This document shows, in pieces, positions 36,572 through 44,937 of a stretch of DNA of 64,000 nucleotides. The DNA lies in contig NZ_PZJO01000011.1 of assembly GCF_003206575.1 (NCBI RefSeq), forward strand, positions 1 to 64,000, written 5' to 3'. Made by a program: the position numbers and the translations under genes. The stretch comes from Salinicola endophyticus. Lineage in GTDB: Bacteria > Pseudomonadota > Gammaproteobacteria > Pseudomonadales > Halomonadaceae. How positions within the stretch are numbered: the first letter of the stretch is position 1; the number at the start of each line of letters is the position of its first letter. A model generated the notes under the pieces. That model made no database searches and had not been told where the DNA came from. It was given only the letters and a program-made list of their open reading frames with translations.

Positions 36572-37962
36572 ACGTCGTCGAAGCGCTCGATATCGTCCTC
36601 GCCCAGATAGCTGCCACTCTGGATCTCGATCAGTTCGAGCGGGATCTTGCCCGGGTTCTCGAGCCGGTGCACCATCCCCAGCGGGATATAGGTGGACTGG
36701 TTCTCGGTCAGCAGGAAGGTGTCGTCCCCGCTGGTCACCCGTGCGGTACCGCACACCACCACCCAGTGCTCGGCACGGTGGAAGTGCTGCTGCAGCGAAA
36801 GGCGCCCACCCGGCGCCACGCAGATATGCTTGACCTGATAGCGCGCGGCGCGATGCACGCCATCGTAGCTACCCCAGGGGCGATGTACACGACGGTGGAG
36901 ATCCCACTCGCTGCGGTTGTCGCGCTTGAGCGCCGCGGCGATCCGCTTGACCTCCTGGGCCTGCTCGCGATGGGTCACCAGCACCGCATCCGAGGTCTCC
37001 ACGATCAGCAGGTCATCGACCCCCACCGCCGTGACCAGGCGGCTTTCGGCATGGATCAGACTGCCGTGAACATCCTCGGTGATGACGTCGCCACTGAGCG
37101 CATTGCCCGCGGCATCCTTGTCGGCGATCTCCCACAGCGCCTGCCACGAACCGACATCGGACCAGCCAGCGTCGAGCGCCACCACGCAGCCCTCGGCGGT
37201 ATTCTCCATCACCGCGAAGTCCACCGACTCGGCTTCGCAAGCGGCGAAGGGGGCCGGTGCCACGCGCAGGAAATCGAGGTCCGACTGACGCGCCTCCCAG
37301 GCGGCGGTCACCGCGTCGAGCATGTCCGGGCGATGTGCGCCCAGCTCTTCCAGGTAGCGGTCGGCGCGCATCAGGAACATGCCGCTGTTCCACAGATAGC
37401 GCCCGCTGGCGAGGTAGGTTTCCGCGGTCGCGGCATCGGGCTTCTCGACGAAGCGCTGGATCGGCACCGCGAATTGTTCACTCGGCGGCTCACTCGCTTC
37501 GATATAGCCGTAGCCGGTCTCGGCGCGGGTCGGCGTCACCCCGAAGGTCACCAGCCGTCCCTGGCGGGCCGCCGCCTGAGCCGGCCCCAGCGCCGCACGC
37601 AACGCTTCGGGGTCACGGATGGCATGATCCGCCGGCAGTACCAGCAGCATGGCGTCGGGATCGCGCACCATCGCCTGCAGCGCGGCCAGGGCAATTGCCG
37701 GCGCGGTATTGCGCGGCGCCGGCTCGAGCAGGATCTCCGCACGCCAGCCGGCCCCGCGCAGCTGCTCGGCGACCACGAAGCGATGCGCCTCCTGGCACAC
37801 CACGATGGGATCGGCGGGCTCGATGCCAGCAAAGCGATCCAGGGTCTCGAGCAGCATGCTGCGCGGCCCGACCACCGGCAGGAACTGTTTGGGAAAGCTC
37901 GCTCGCGACATCGGCCAAAGCCGGGTGCCGGCACCGCCGGCGAGCACCACGGGAATCAACAT
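36556..37962 (-). CDS. manC: Mannose-1-phosphate guanylyltransferase / mannose-6-phosphate isomerase
   Basis: A 468-residue bifunctional enzyme of the ManC/CpsB type. The N-terminal nucleotidyltransferase has the GTP loop VVLAGGAGTRLWPMSR (~6-21) and FVEKPD; the C-terminal cupin isomerase domain has RPWGSYDGV, GGRLSLQQHFHRAEHWVVV and the ENQSTYIPLGMVHRLENPG metal site. It makes GDP-mannose, a precursor of fucose- and mannose-containing polysaccharides such as those exported by Wza/Wzc. It lies 107 bp downstream of ugd on the same strand, probably one transcript. Confidence 0.95.
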   Translation of the reverse strand: MLIPVVLAGGAGTRLWPMSRASFPKQFLPVVGPRSMLLETLDRFAGIEPADPIVVCQEAHRFVVAEQLRGAGWRAEILLEPAPRNTAPAIALAALQAMVRDPDAMLLVLPADHAIRDPEALRAALGPAQAAARQGRLVTFGVTPTRAETGYGYIEASEPPSEQFAVPIQRFVEKPDAATAETYLASGRYLWNSGMFLMRADRYLEELGAHRPDMLDAVTAAWEARQSDLDFLRVAPAPFAACEAESVDFAVMENTAEGCVVALDAGWSDVGSWQALWEIADKDAAGNALSGDVITEDVHGSLIHAESRLVTAVGVDDLLIVETSDAVLVTHREQAQEVKRIAAALKRDNRSEWDLHRRVHRPWGSYDGVHRAARYQVKHICVAPGGRLSLQQHFHRAEHWVVVCGTARVTSGDDTFLLTENQSTYIPLGMVHRLENPGKIPLELIEIQSGSYLGEDDIERFDDVYRRD

Positions 37963-38069
37963 GCGCTGGCGTCCTCACTGGGTCGATACACGAACGGTCG
38001 GTGATCTGTCAGGCCAACCCGGGCCTGATACCGAGGGCGCCGCGGCCCGCCAGCCGCGGCGGACTGGTT

Positions 38070-39425
38070 TCAGCGCGCGCGCGGCGCGTCCCGGTCGAGC
38101 GAGTCGCCGCGCCCCACGGCAAAGTAGAGCAAGCCAGCGTCGCGTACCGCCGCCGGATCGAACAGATTGCGGCCGTCGACGATCACCGGCGTGGCGAGTT
38201 CCTGCTTGAGCTGAGCGAAATCGACCGTGCGGAACGACTTCCACTCGGTGCAGATGACCAGCGCATCGGCCCCCACCACGGCCTCGTCTCGGGCGTCGAC
38301 CAGGGTCAGGTCGTCACGCTCACCGTAGAGCCGGGCACACTCCTCCATCGCTTCGGGGTCGAAGGCGCGCACCCTGGCGCCGGCGGCCCACAGCGCCTCC
38401 ATCAGCGCCCGGCTCGGCGCTTCGCGCATGTCGTCGGTGTTGGGCTTGAACGCCAGCCCCCAGATCGCCACCACCTTGCCCACCAGGTCACCATCGAACG
38501 CCTGTTCCAGCTTGGCGAAGAGCGTGGCCTTCTGACGCTCGTTGACCGCTTCCACCGCATCCAGCAGTTGGGCCGGATAGCCGATCTGTGCCGCCGTACG
38601 CGACAGCGCCTGAACGTCCTTGGGGAAGCAGGAGCCGCCGTAGCCACAACCTGGATAAATAAAGTGATAGCCGATACGCGGGTCGCTGCCGATCCCCCGG
38701 CGTACGTTCTCGACATCCGCACCGAGGCGCTCGGCGAGATTGGCGATCTCGTTCATGAAGCTGATCTTCGTCGCCAGCATGGCGTTGGCCGCATACTTGG
38801 TCAGCTCGGCGCTACGCACGTCCATGAACATCAGCTTCTCGGCGCGCCGGTTATAGGGCGCGTAGCACTCGCGCATGAGCGTCTTGACGCGTTCGGCGTC
38901 CGTCCCCACCACGATACGCGCACCGTGGGTGAAGTCCTCGATCGCCGCCCCCTCCTTGAGGAACTCAGGGTTGGAACAGACATCGAATGGCAGCTCGACG
39001 CCACGCCCGGCGAGGGTCTCGGCGATCGCCTCGTGCACACGGTCAGCGGTGCCCACGGGCACGGTGGATTTATCGACCACCACCTTGTAGGCATCCATAT
39101 GCTCGCCAATCGAGCGCGCCACGGCGAGCACGTACTGCAGATCGGCACTGCCGTCCTCGTCGGGCGGCGTGCCCACGGCAATGAACTGCAGGGTCCCGAA
39201 CGCCACCGCTTCCCGCGCATCGGTGGTGAAGGTCAGCCGCCCATGGGTCACGTTCTCGGTGACCAGCGCCTCCAGCCCGGGTTCGTAGATCGGAATCTCG
39301 CCACGCTTGAGCCGCGCGACCTTGTGTTCATCGATATCCATGCACATGACTTCGTGACCTGCATCTGCCAGACAGGCCCCCGTGACCAGGCCAACGTAGC
39401 CCGTGCCGAAAATCGTGATTCGCAT
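38070..39425 (-). CDS. ugd: UDP-glucose 6-dehydrogenase
   Basis: A 451-residue NAD-dependent dehydrogenase that oxidises UDP-glucose to UDP-glucuronate, supplying uronic acid for exopolysaccharide. It has the Rossmann start [20 protein letters not shown], the substrate loop [10 protein letters not shown], the catalytic Cys in [16 protein letters not shown] (~257-272), and the C-terminal domain [14 protein letters not shown]. Such enzymes are known targets of Wzc-type tyrosine kinases in E. coli. Transcribed with manC; a 442-bp regulatory region lies upstream. Confidence 0.95.
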   Translation of the reverse strand: MRITIFGTGYVGLVTGACLADAGHEVMCMDIDEHKVARLKRGEIPIYEPGLEALVTENVTHGRLTFTTDAREAVAFGTLQFIAVGTPPDEDGSADLQYVLAVARSIGEHMDAYKVVVDKSTVPVGTADRVHEAIAETLAGRGVELPFDVCSNPEFLKEGAAIEDFTHGARIVVGTDAERVKTLMRECYAPYNRRAEKLMFMDVRSAELTKYAANAMLATKISFMNEIANLAERLGADVENVRRGIGSDPRIGYHFIYPGCGYGGSCFPKDVQALSRTAAQIGYPAQLLDAVEAVNERQKATLFAKLEQAFDGDLVGKVVAIWGLAFKPNTDDMREAPSRALMEALWAAGARVRAFDPEAMEECARLYGERDDLTLVDARDEAVVGADALVICTEWKSFRTVDFAQLKQELATPVIVDGRNLFDPAAVRDAGLLYFAVGRGDSLDRDAPRAR

Positions 39426-39678
39426 TGCGGTTCCTTCGACTTCGAATGAGAGCGCCCGCGCGCCGCGATACCCCTACCGCGACGATGACCGAGCGCAGGA
39501 TAGCTGGTGCCAATGGTAAAGGGTTTTGGCCTGCGTGGCGCGCTCCGAGAAGCGCAAAAGCGCAAGCTTCCGCCTGCCCGCGGTGACTTGACGATGTCTG
39601 GCGACAGACCACTGAGCAAGGCGTTGCGCATGCTGGCGCCACAGGCGCAGGCATGCTTAAAAGTGCGGTTTAAGGTGA

Positions 39679-39696
39679 TAAAACGCCACTTGGCGT
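39679..39696 (-). terminator. Possible weak terminator downstream of the truncated mvaT-like gene
   Basis: The minus strand has ACGCCA-AG-TGGCGT followed by TTTATC. The stem is short and the loop would have to open at its tip, so termination would be weak. It lies about 170 nt after the stop of the truncated mvaT-like gene. Confidence 0.35.
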
Positions 39697-39765
39697 CGCG
39701 AAACACTTTAACTCGTGATAATCGCAAACGCGGTCTTCGATAAACTATTTCATGATCCAGGTTTT

Positions 39766-39808
39766 ACATAACGCAACGCTGCGTTTTCACATAACGCAAC
39801 GCTACGTT
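39766..39808. repeat. Two tandem 20-bp operator-like repeats
   Basis: ACATAACGCAACGCTGCGTT (39766-39785) and a copy with one change (39789-39808), period 23 bp. Each contains the inverted repeat AACGCA-ACGC-TGCGTT, perfect in the first copy and with one mismatch in the second. Spacing of about two helical turns suggests cooperative binding of a dimeric regulator. It lies 340 bp upstream of ugd and 60 bp downstream of the truncated mvaT-like gene. Confidence 0.6.
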
Positions 39809-39867
39809 GCCGGGCGGAAACAGCAAGGGACAACGCGCATGAAGCTTAAAAACAGCCCAACCGGGAT

Positions 39868-40092
39868 TCAAGAAAGGTGTTTCAACCGGGTCAGCGTCGT
39901 CAGCATATCGAGCACGCACTGCTGACTCAGCGCATATTCCGACATCAGCGCGCGGAGACGCTCTTCGAACTGCGGGCGTTCGTCGACGGGGGACGCGGAG
40001 GCCTGACGTGAACCACCGTCGAGCTCACGTAGCGCCTGCGCAAAAGCATCATCCAATTCTCGGAACTTACGGAGTTTATCGCGTTCGTTCAT
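39868..40092 (-). CDS. Truncated MvaT-like protein (oligomerisation domain only)
   Basis: A 74-residue protein. Residues ~45-67 (FEERLRALMSEYALSQQCVLDML) align without gaps to the MvaT encoded 420 bp away (FKEKLEALMAEYGKSASDVIELL), about half identical, and the N-terminal part is a charged heptad-like helix as in MvaT. It stops where MvaT would begin its linker, so the AT-hook-like DNA-binding domain (KNPNTGEVVETRGGNHKTL) is missing entirely. By analogy with H-NST and Hha-type modulators it could co-oligomerise with MvaT and weaken or reshape silencing; this is inference. The ATG at 40092 has no clear ribosome site; 40107 is an alternative start. Confidence 0.65.
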   Translation of the reverse strand: MNERDKLRKFRELDDAFAQALRELDGGSRQASASPVDERPQFEERLRALMSEYALSQQCVLDMLTTLTRLKHLS

Positions 40093-40189
40093 GTGTTGGC
40101 GTGGCATAGAGTAACGATCGTTGGCTGCAATGGCCGGACACCGTCAGGTGTAGGCAGTTAGGGTGAATGACCTGAGCAGGAGTACGCCT

Positions 40190-40390
40190 GTGACGATCGG
40201 GCGAACCATTCTCGACAGGGTCGCAAGCGGACCCCAACAGGCTTTCAGCTGGTCGTCGAAGAGCATAGCGGAATTCCGGCACGAAATCATCTACCGCGTA
40301 GACGCCCTAAATGCGGGCTACTCACCGCGCGTGCTGGCCGACAAGTATGCGACAAGGTCCCGGAAAGTCACGATGATATTCATGGACTGA
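40190..40390 (+). CDS. Small protein of unknown function
   Basis: A 66-residue basic protein starting at a GTG with AGGAG seven bases upstream and ending five bases before a strong stem-loop, so expression is plausible. The middle (IAEFRHEIIYRVDALNAGYS, then PRVLADKYA) resembles short helix-turn-helix-type segments, but no family is recognised. It is divergent from the truncated mvaT-like gene and convergent with mvaT. An in-frame GTG at 40163 is a possible longer start. Confidence 0.45.
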   Translation: MTIGRTILDRVASGPQQAFSWSSKSIAEFRHEIIYRVDALNAGYSPRVLADKYATRSRKVTMIFMD

Positions 40391-40395
40391 ACAAC

Positions 40396-40429
40396 AAAGA
40401 GCGCCCACCCTTGAGGGTAGACGCTCTTT
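40396..40429. terminator. Bidirectional terminator for mvaT and the small plus-strand gene
   Basis: Stem AAAGAGCG / CGCTCTTT with an inner CCACCC-TTGA-GGGTAG extension. On the minus strand it is followed by TTTGTTGTT, giving a good intrinsic terminator 84 nt after the mvaT stop. On the plus strand it begins five bases after the stop of the small gene. Confidence 0.8.
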
Positions 40430-40512
40430 CTGAAGCGATCTGCTCGGGCTCGACCAGAGCTGTGTCAGGATGCCGTCTGGCCCCTACACCTCTCGCCGAG
40501 ACCCGAATCGGA

Positions 40513-40893
40513 TCACTCTTCGGTACGCACGACCCAGGATTCCACGGTGTCGCCGCCGTGCTCTTCCTTCCACGCTTTCAGCGTTTTATGGTTACCGCCA
40601 CGCGTCTCGACCACTTCCCCCGTATTGGGGTTCTTGTAGATCTTGAGCTTGCGTTTGCGACGGCCACCGGCGCTGGCAGGTTGCGAATTGGCAGCAGCAG
40701 CGCTGCTGGGACGCGGGCTAAGCAGTTCGATAACGTCGGAGGCGGACTTACCATACTCCGCCATCAGGGCCTCGAGCTTCTCCTTGAATTCGAGCTCGGC
40801 CTTGAGGCGCTGGTCGCCTTCCATACGTTTCAGCTCTTCTTCTAACTGCTTAAGGAGCTGTTCCTTTTTGACGTAGTCACTGAGAAGAGACAT
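40513..40893 (-). CDS. mvaT: MvaT-family H-NS-like xenogeneic silencer
   Basis: A 126-residue nucleoid protein closely following Pseudomonas MvaT. It has an N-terminal coiled-coil oligomerisation domain (LLSDYVKKEQLLKQLEEEL through ALMAEYGKSASDVIELL), a flexible Ser/Ala/Pro linker (~65-80), and the AT-minor-groove-binding C-terminal domain (RKRKLKIYKNPNTGEVVETR then GGNHKTLKAW, ~85-115). MvaT coats AT-rich DNA and silences acquired or surface-related genes. The start at 40893 matches the family N-terminus; the longer frame adds nothing conserved. A -10 AATAAT lies at 40927-40932. A DNA-binding-less relative is encoded just downstream. Confidence 0.93.
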   Translation of the reverse strand: MSLLSDYVKKEQLLKQLEEELKRMEGDQRLKAELEFKEKLEALMAEYGKSASDVIELLSPRPSSAAAANSQPASAGGRRKRKLKIYKNPNTGEVVETRGGNHKTLKAWKEEHGGDTVESWVVRTEE

Positions 40894-41270
40894 TCTGAGT
40901 TCCGTTGCAGATTGATTGGCCCTCACATTATTGCGCTAAAATCGTAATATGCAACCCTTTTGCAATGATATTTTTTTTGCTTACCAGTGGTTAATAAGGC
41001 GTTTCTTGGATACCCGCCGCGCCGCGGGATAACCCAACTCCGGGCACGTCGTATAATGAACTTTCTGATACCGGCTGAATCGATCAAACGGACCGTTTGG
41101 TACGTATTCTTTTGCCGCTGGCAAAATAGGCGCCGTGCGTGGCGCAGAGCGTTGCCGAGGCCGCTATGCTAACGCCTGCCACGCGCTGAAGCGGCTCATG
41201 GCCGATACTGCCAGACGTCGGCAATCCGGGAGCTGTCCCTGGTAACTTCTAGGCTTGGAAATGACACACC
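40894..41270. other. Divergent intergenic region, mvaT / amiD
   Basis: 377 bp. The mvaT-proximal 150 bp is strongly AT-rich with a run of eight T (near 40971), typical of autoregulated H-NS-family promoters. On the minus strand a candidate promoter has -10 AATAAT (40927-40932) and -35 TTGCAT (40949-40954). The amiD-proximal part shows no clear element. Confidence 0.55.
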
Positions 41271-42206
41271 GTGATATATCTGGGATGTAAGACTCCGACC
41301 GCACGCGCCTGGCGACTGTTGATTCTCGTCACGTTACTCACTGTCATCGCCGGCTGTGCCGGATCCGGCCTGGCGCAGCGCGACGGCTATGTCGCCGATC
41401 GCCGCCAGCAGTCGAGCGCGTTCAACGAGCGCGTGCGCTATGTGGTGCTGCACTACACCGACTCCGAGGCGCCACGCGCACTGCGCACGCTGATGGGCCC
41501 CAAGGTAAGCGCCCACTATGTGGTGGCGCGCACACCCGACCAGCGTGGTGGCGAACCGCTGGTGTGGCAGTTGGTCGATGAGGAGAAACGCGCCTGGCAC
41601 GCCGGCGTCAGTGCCTGGGAGGACCGCACTCAGCTCAACGACTCATCGATCGGTATCGAGATCGTCAACCGAGGCCCGAGCCATGACGCCTCGTCAGGTG
41701 ACTGGGAGCCCTACTCCGAAGCGCAGATTGCGGCGGTCATCGCACTCGTCGGTGATATCGTCCGACGCTATCGGCTGCCGCCCACGGCGATCGTCGGCCA
41801 CGCCGATATCGCCCCCGAGCGCAAGATCGACCCGGGTCCGGCCTTTCCTTGGCAGCGTCTCCATGCCGCCGGCATCGGTGCCTGGCCGGATGCCGCCAGC
41901 GTCACCCGCTATCGACAACGTTTCGCCCGTTGCCCGCCGACGCTCACGCAGTTGCAGCGCGCGCTCGGCGCCTACGGTTATGCGCTGCCCGCCAGCGGCG
42001 CGCAAGATACGCGGACCCAGGCGGTCTTGCGCGCCTTCCAGATGCACTTTCGGCCCTCTGACTACCGTGGCGAACCCGACGCAGAGAGCGCAGCGATCGT
42101 CTGGGCACTGCTCGCCAAGTACCGCCCCGAGGCATTGAAGGAGACGCACCTGGCAACGCTCACATGCCCGCCGGATAGTGGATCAGATCGTGGATTCGCG
42201 CCCTAG
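41271..42206 (+). CDS. amiD: AmiD, N-acetylmuramyl-L-alanine amidase lipoprotein
   Basis: A 311-residue outer-membrane-anchored amidase. The lipobox VIAGC places the lipid-bearing cysteine at residue 29. The AmpD/PGRP-type amidase domain follows, with zinc ligands in YVVLHYTDSE, AWHAGVS and VGHADIAPERKIDPGP. A C-terminal PG-binding-1 domain (~220-300: LQRALGAYGYALPASGAQDT) completes the layout of E. coli AmiD. It removes peptides from cell-wall muropeptides in the periplasm. It uses a GTG start with a weak GGAA site. Its 3' end overlaps convergent sutR by 47 bp. Confidence 0.92.
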   Translation: MIYLGCKTPTARAWRLLILVTLLTVIAGCAGSGLAQRDGYVADRRQQSSAFNERVRYVVLHYTDSEAPRALRTLMGPKVSAHYVVARTPDQRGGEPLVWQLVDEEKRAWHAGVSAWEDRTQLNDSSIGIEIVNRGPSHDASSGDWEPYSEAQIAAVIALVGDIVRRYRLPPTAIVGHADIAPERKIDPGPAFPWQRLHAAGIGAWPDAASVTRYRQRFARCPPTLTQLQRALGAYGYALPASGAQDTRTQAVLRAFQMHFRPSDYRGEPDAESAAIVWALLAKYRPEALKETHLATLTCPPDSGSDRGFAP

Positions 42207-42708
42207 CCGCATCGAGATTGCGATAGGCATGGGGTCGGTCGGCGGCGAAGCGCATGGCATCGCCGGTTTCCAGACGGTGCCACTGCCCCTCGATCGCCAG
42301 CTCCATCGCGCCCTCGATCACCACCACGTGCTCGACGATCCCCGGCGCATGGGCCGGCGACTCGCTGAACGTGCCCTGAGGAAGATCGATGACGAACATC
42401 TCGAACCCCAGACCGGGATCAAAGGCAAACAGCGGCAGCACGGTCATGCCTGAAGCATCGTGATGCCAGGGGGTCGATGATCGGCTGGCCGGGGTCAGCC
42501 CCGGCGCCAGAAAGTAGCTCATGGGCACGCGCAAGCCACTGGCGATCTTCCATAGCGTGGCGACCGTGGGGACCGACTCTCCGCGTTCGATCTGCCCCAG
42601 CATCGCCTTGCTCACACCGGTCTCCCGGGAGACGCCATCCAGGCTCATCCGGCAAGCCTGGCGACGCGCCTTGAGTCGCTGACCCAGCGCCGCGAGATCG
42701 GCTTCCAT
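42160..42708 (-). CDS. sutR: SutR/YdcN-like XRE-cupin regulator
   Basis: A 182-residue regulator. The XRE helix-turn-helix (GVSKAMLGQIERGESVPTVA then TLWKIASGL, ~30-58) is nearly identical in motif to E. coli SutR (YdcN), and the C-terminal cupin domain (~100-180) shares VIEHVVVI-type and MRFAADRPHAYRN segments with it. E. coli sutR is also a neighbour of ydcO, as here. SutR controls sulfur-utilisation genes; whether that holds here is unknown. Strong AGGAG before the ATG. It probably binds the two related palindromes upstream. Confidence 0.85.
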   Translation of the reverse strand: MEADLAALGQRLKARRQACRMSLDGVSRETGVSKAMLGQIERGESVPTVATLWKIASGLRVPMSYFLAPGLTPASRSSTPWHHDASGMTVLPLFAFDPGLGFEMFVIDLPQGTFSESPAHAPGIVEHVVVIEGAMELAIEGQWHRLETGDAMRFAADRPHAYRNLDAARARIHDLIHYPAGM

Positions 42709-42770
42709 GGCAACTCCTCTTCCGTCACATGGCGGTTTGCACGACTATCTTCCGCAATACGCGCGCCAGA

Positions 42771-42798
42771 GGCAATGTGCGTTATAGCGCACATTGCC
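42771..42798. promoter_or_regulatory. Palindromic operator 1 (SutR/YdcO region)
   Basis: Eleven-base arms GGCAATGTGCG / CGCACATTGCC around TTATAG. Shares the core GTGCGTTATA with operator 2; the centres are 34 bp apart. Confidence 0.7.
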
Positions 42799-42805
42799 TC
42801 CGCGA

Positions 42806-42831
42806 GATCCGTGCGTTATAACGCACGGATC
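42806..42831. promoter_or_regulatory. Palindromic operator 2 (SutR/YdcO region)
   Basis: A perfect 26-bp palindrome with core GTGCGTTATAACGCAC, ending 18 bp before the ydcO start, so bound protein would block its translation-proximal transcription. Most likely the site of the divergent SutR-like repressor. Confidence 0.75.
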
Positions 42832-42849
42832 ATTTTCGAGATCTTCGCC

Positions 42850-44034
42850 ATGCCCAACTCAACCTTCTGGCGCGACAGCAGCCCCGCCCACGTCACCGCC
42901 GGTTTCGTCGCCGTGCTTGTCGGCTATAGCAGCTCCGCGATCATCATCTTCCAGGCCGCCGCCGCCGCGGGTGCCTCGCCGGGTCAGATCGGGGCCTGGC
43001 TGAGCGCCCTGGGTCTGGCGATGGGCATGACCTCGATCGGACTTTCGCTGCGCTATCGGCAGCCGATTCTCACCGCCTGGTCGACACCCGGGGCCGCGCT
43101 ACTCGCGGTGAGTCTGCCCGGCAGCTCGCTCAACGAAGCGATCGGGGTCTTCATGTTCTGCGCCCTGCTGGTGCTGATCTGCGGCATCACCGGCTGGTTC
43201 GCGCGGCTGATGCGGGTGATTCCGCAGTCGATCGCGGCGGCGATGCTGGCAGGCGTGCTACTGCGCTTCGGCCTCGATGCGTTCGTCTCGCTGGGCCACG
43301 AGTTCACCCTGGTACTGGTGATGCTGGCGACCTACCTGATCGCCAAGCGCTGGCTGCCCCGCTACGCCATCCTGCTGGTGCTGGTGCTGGGTCTCGGATG
43401 TGCCGCCGCACTGGGCAAGATCGATACCGAGGCGGCGCGCTGGTCGTTCGCGCTGCCGCTGCCGATCATGCCCCATTTCAGCCTTGCCAGCCTGCTCGGC
43501 ATCGGCCTGCCCCTGTTCGTGGTCAGCATGGCCTCGCAGAACGCTCCCGGCGTCGCCACGCTGCGCGCCGCAGGCTATGACACCCCGATCTCGCCGCTGA
43601 TGATCTGGACCGGCCTGGCCACGCTGCTGCTGGCGCCCTTCGGGGCCTTCAGTGTATGCCTCGCCGCCATCACCGCGGCGATCTGCATGGGCAGCGATGT
43701 CCACGCCGATCCGGCGCGACGCTACCCGGCCGCGGTCTGGGCGGGGCTGTTCTATCTGCTCGCGGCGGTGTGCGGCGGCTCGATCGGCAGTCTGTTCGAC
43801 GCCCTGCCGCGGGAACTGGTCGTGGCCCTGGCAGGCCTGGCGCTGCTGCCGACCATCGCCACCAGCCTGCACCGGGCACTGCGCGAGGAGGCCCAGCGTG
43901 AGCCGGCCCTGATCACCTTTCTGGTCACCGGTTCCGGCGTGAGCCTGTTCGGCATCGGCGCCGCCTTCTGGGGGCTGGTCGCAGGGATGCTGGCACTGGG
44001 AGTCGCCGGCTTTGGCCGCCACTCACGATCCTAG
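42850..44034 (+). CDS. ydcO: YdcO/BenE-family transporter
   Basis: A 394-residue inner-membrane protein with 11-12 membrane helices. The family start HVTAGFVAVLVGYSSSAIIIFQAA (~15-38) and the SWSTPGAALL-type pore segment (AWSTPGAALLAVSLPG, ~78) place it in the BenE/YdcO group of the xanthine-uracil-permease-like fold. BenE takes up benzoate; the YdcO substrate is unknown. Its pairing with a SutR-type regulator argues for YdcO rather than true BenE. Its end overlaps the convergent transglutaminase gene by four bases. Confidence 0.85.
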   Translation: MPNSTFWRDSSPAHVTAGFVAVLVGYSSSAIIIFQAAAAAGASPGQIGAWLSALGLAMGMTSIGLSLRYRQPILTAWSTPGAALLAVSLPGSSLNEAIGVFMFCALLVLICGITGWFARLMRVIPQSIAAAMLAGVLLRFGLDAFVSLGHEFTLVLVMLATYLIAKRWLPRYAILLVLVLGLGCAAALGKIDTEAARWSFALPLPIMPHFSLASLLGIGLPLFVVSMASQNAPGVATLRAAGYDTPISPLMIWTGLATLLLAPFGAFSVCLAAITAAICMGSDVHADPARRYPAAVWAGLFYLLAAVCGGSIGSLFDALPRELVVALAGLALLPTIATSLHRALREEAQREPALITFLVTGSGVSLFGIGAAFWGLVAGMLALGVAGFGRHSRS

Positions 44035-44897
44035 GCGGGGTCGACGGCCAGCGGCTCCACGTCCACCGCCACCTCCAGCGCATGCGAGCCACCGCCGCTC
44101 ATCACCCCTTTCAGCGGCGGCACGTCGCCGTAGTCGCGGCCCCAGCCGGTGATCAGATGCCGCTCGCCGGGCAGTGTGCCGTTGGTCGGATCGAACTCCA
44201 GCCAGCCCCAGCTCGGCAGATAGAGCGCGCTCCAGGCGTGGGAGGCGTCCGCACCCACCAGCCGCGGCTGACCCGGCGGCGGTCGCGTTTCGAGATAGCC
44301 GCTGACATAGCGCGCGGCGAGCCCCAGCGAGCGCAGACAGCCGACCATCAGATGAGCGAAGTCCTGGCACACGCCGCGGCGCGCCTCGAGCACATCGAGC
44401 ACCGGTGTCGCCAGCGTGGTGTAGCCGGGATCGTAGAGGAAGCCTTCGAAGATACGCTGATTGAGTTCGGCGGCCGCCTCGAGCAGTGGCCGCCCCGGTG
44501 TGAAGCTGATGGCAGCGAAATCGCGCAGCGCCGCGTGGCGGGCAACGAATGGCGAATCGAGCTGGTAGGGCCGACACGCCACCCGCTCGCGGCTGGTCGC
44601 ACGTACCGCTTCCCAGGCACCGACCGCAGGTGGCTGTGGCCGCGGGCCAGTGGAAAGGCAGGTCTCGGCGGTCACCTTCAGGCTCTGATGTATCTCTTGA
44701 ACACTGAAGTAGTTGACCTCGTTGCCGAACACATCGCGCCGCGTCTGCAGCACGGCCGGCACCGGCGTCACCGTCAAGCGGGTCGGCTCGGGGAGCTGCC
44801 AGGTCAAGCGCCGCGGCGTCAGGCGCGCCTCGTTGTGGCACAGCGAGACCGGCGCGGCATAGTCGTAGCGGGTACTGTGGCTGACGCGATAGCGCAT
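44031..44897 (-). CDS. Transglutaminase-like family protein of the ATP-grasp/alpha-E locus
   Basis: A 288-residue protein with an N-terminal beta-sandwich (MRYRVSHSTRYDYAAPVSL) and a transglutaminase core. The catalytic triad is present: Cys in RRGVCQDFAHLM, His in DASHAWSALYLP, Asp in FDPTNGT. Such proteins may act as peptidases or amide-bond-forming enzymes. It follows the ATP-grasp/alpha-E fusion gene on the same strand after 121 bp, and this co-occurrence is conserved in many bacteria. Function in the cell is not established. The start at 44897 matches the family N-terminus. Confidence 0.9.
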   Translation of the reverse strand: MRYRVSHSTRYDYAAPVSLCHNEARLTPRRLTWQLPEPTRLTVTPVPAVLQTRRDVFGNEVNYFSVQEIHQSLKVTAETCLSTGPRPQPPAVGAWEAVRATSRERVACRPYQLDSPFVARHAALRDFAAISFTPGRPLLEAAAELNQRIFEGFLYDPGYTTLATPVLDVLEARRGVCQDFAHLMVGCLRSLGLAARYVSGYLETRPPPGQPRLVGADASHAWSALYLPSWGWLEFDPTNGTLPGERHLITGWGRDYGDVPPLKGVMSGGGSHALEVAVDVEPLAVDPA

Positions 44898-44937
44898 GAA
44901 GTCCGTTTCTCTCTCTAGCGACACCCGCGGCTCCTCT

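Larger units (their letters stand above)
39426..39867. other. Intergenic region upstream of ugd
   Basis: 442 bp between ugd and the truncated mvaT-like gene, both on the minus strand. It contains an inverted repeat followed by a short T-run (39679-39696) and two tandem operator-like repeats (39766-39808), each listed separately. AT-richer than the flanks. No convincing protein gene and no clear -35/-10 pair for ugd were found. Confidence 0.6.
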
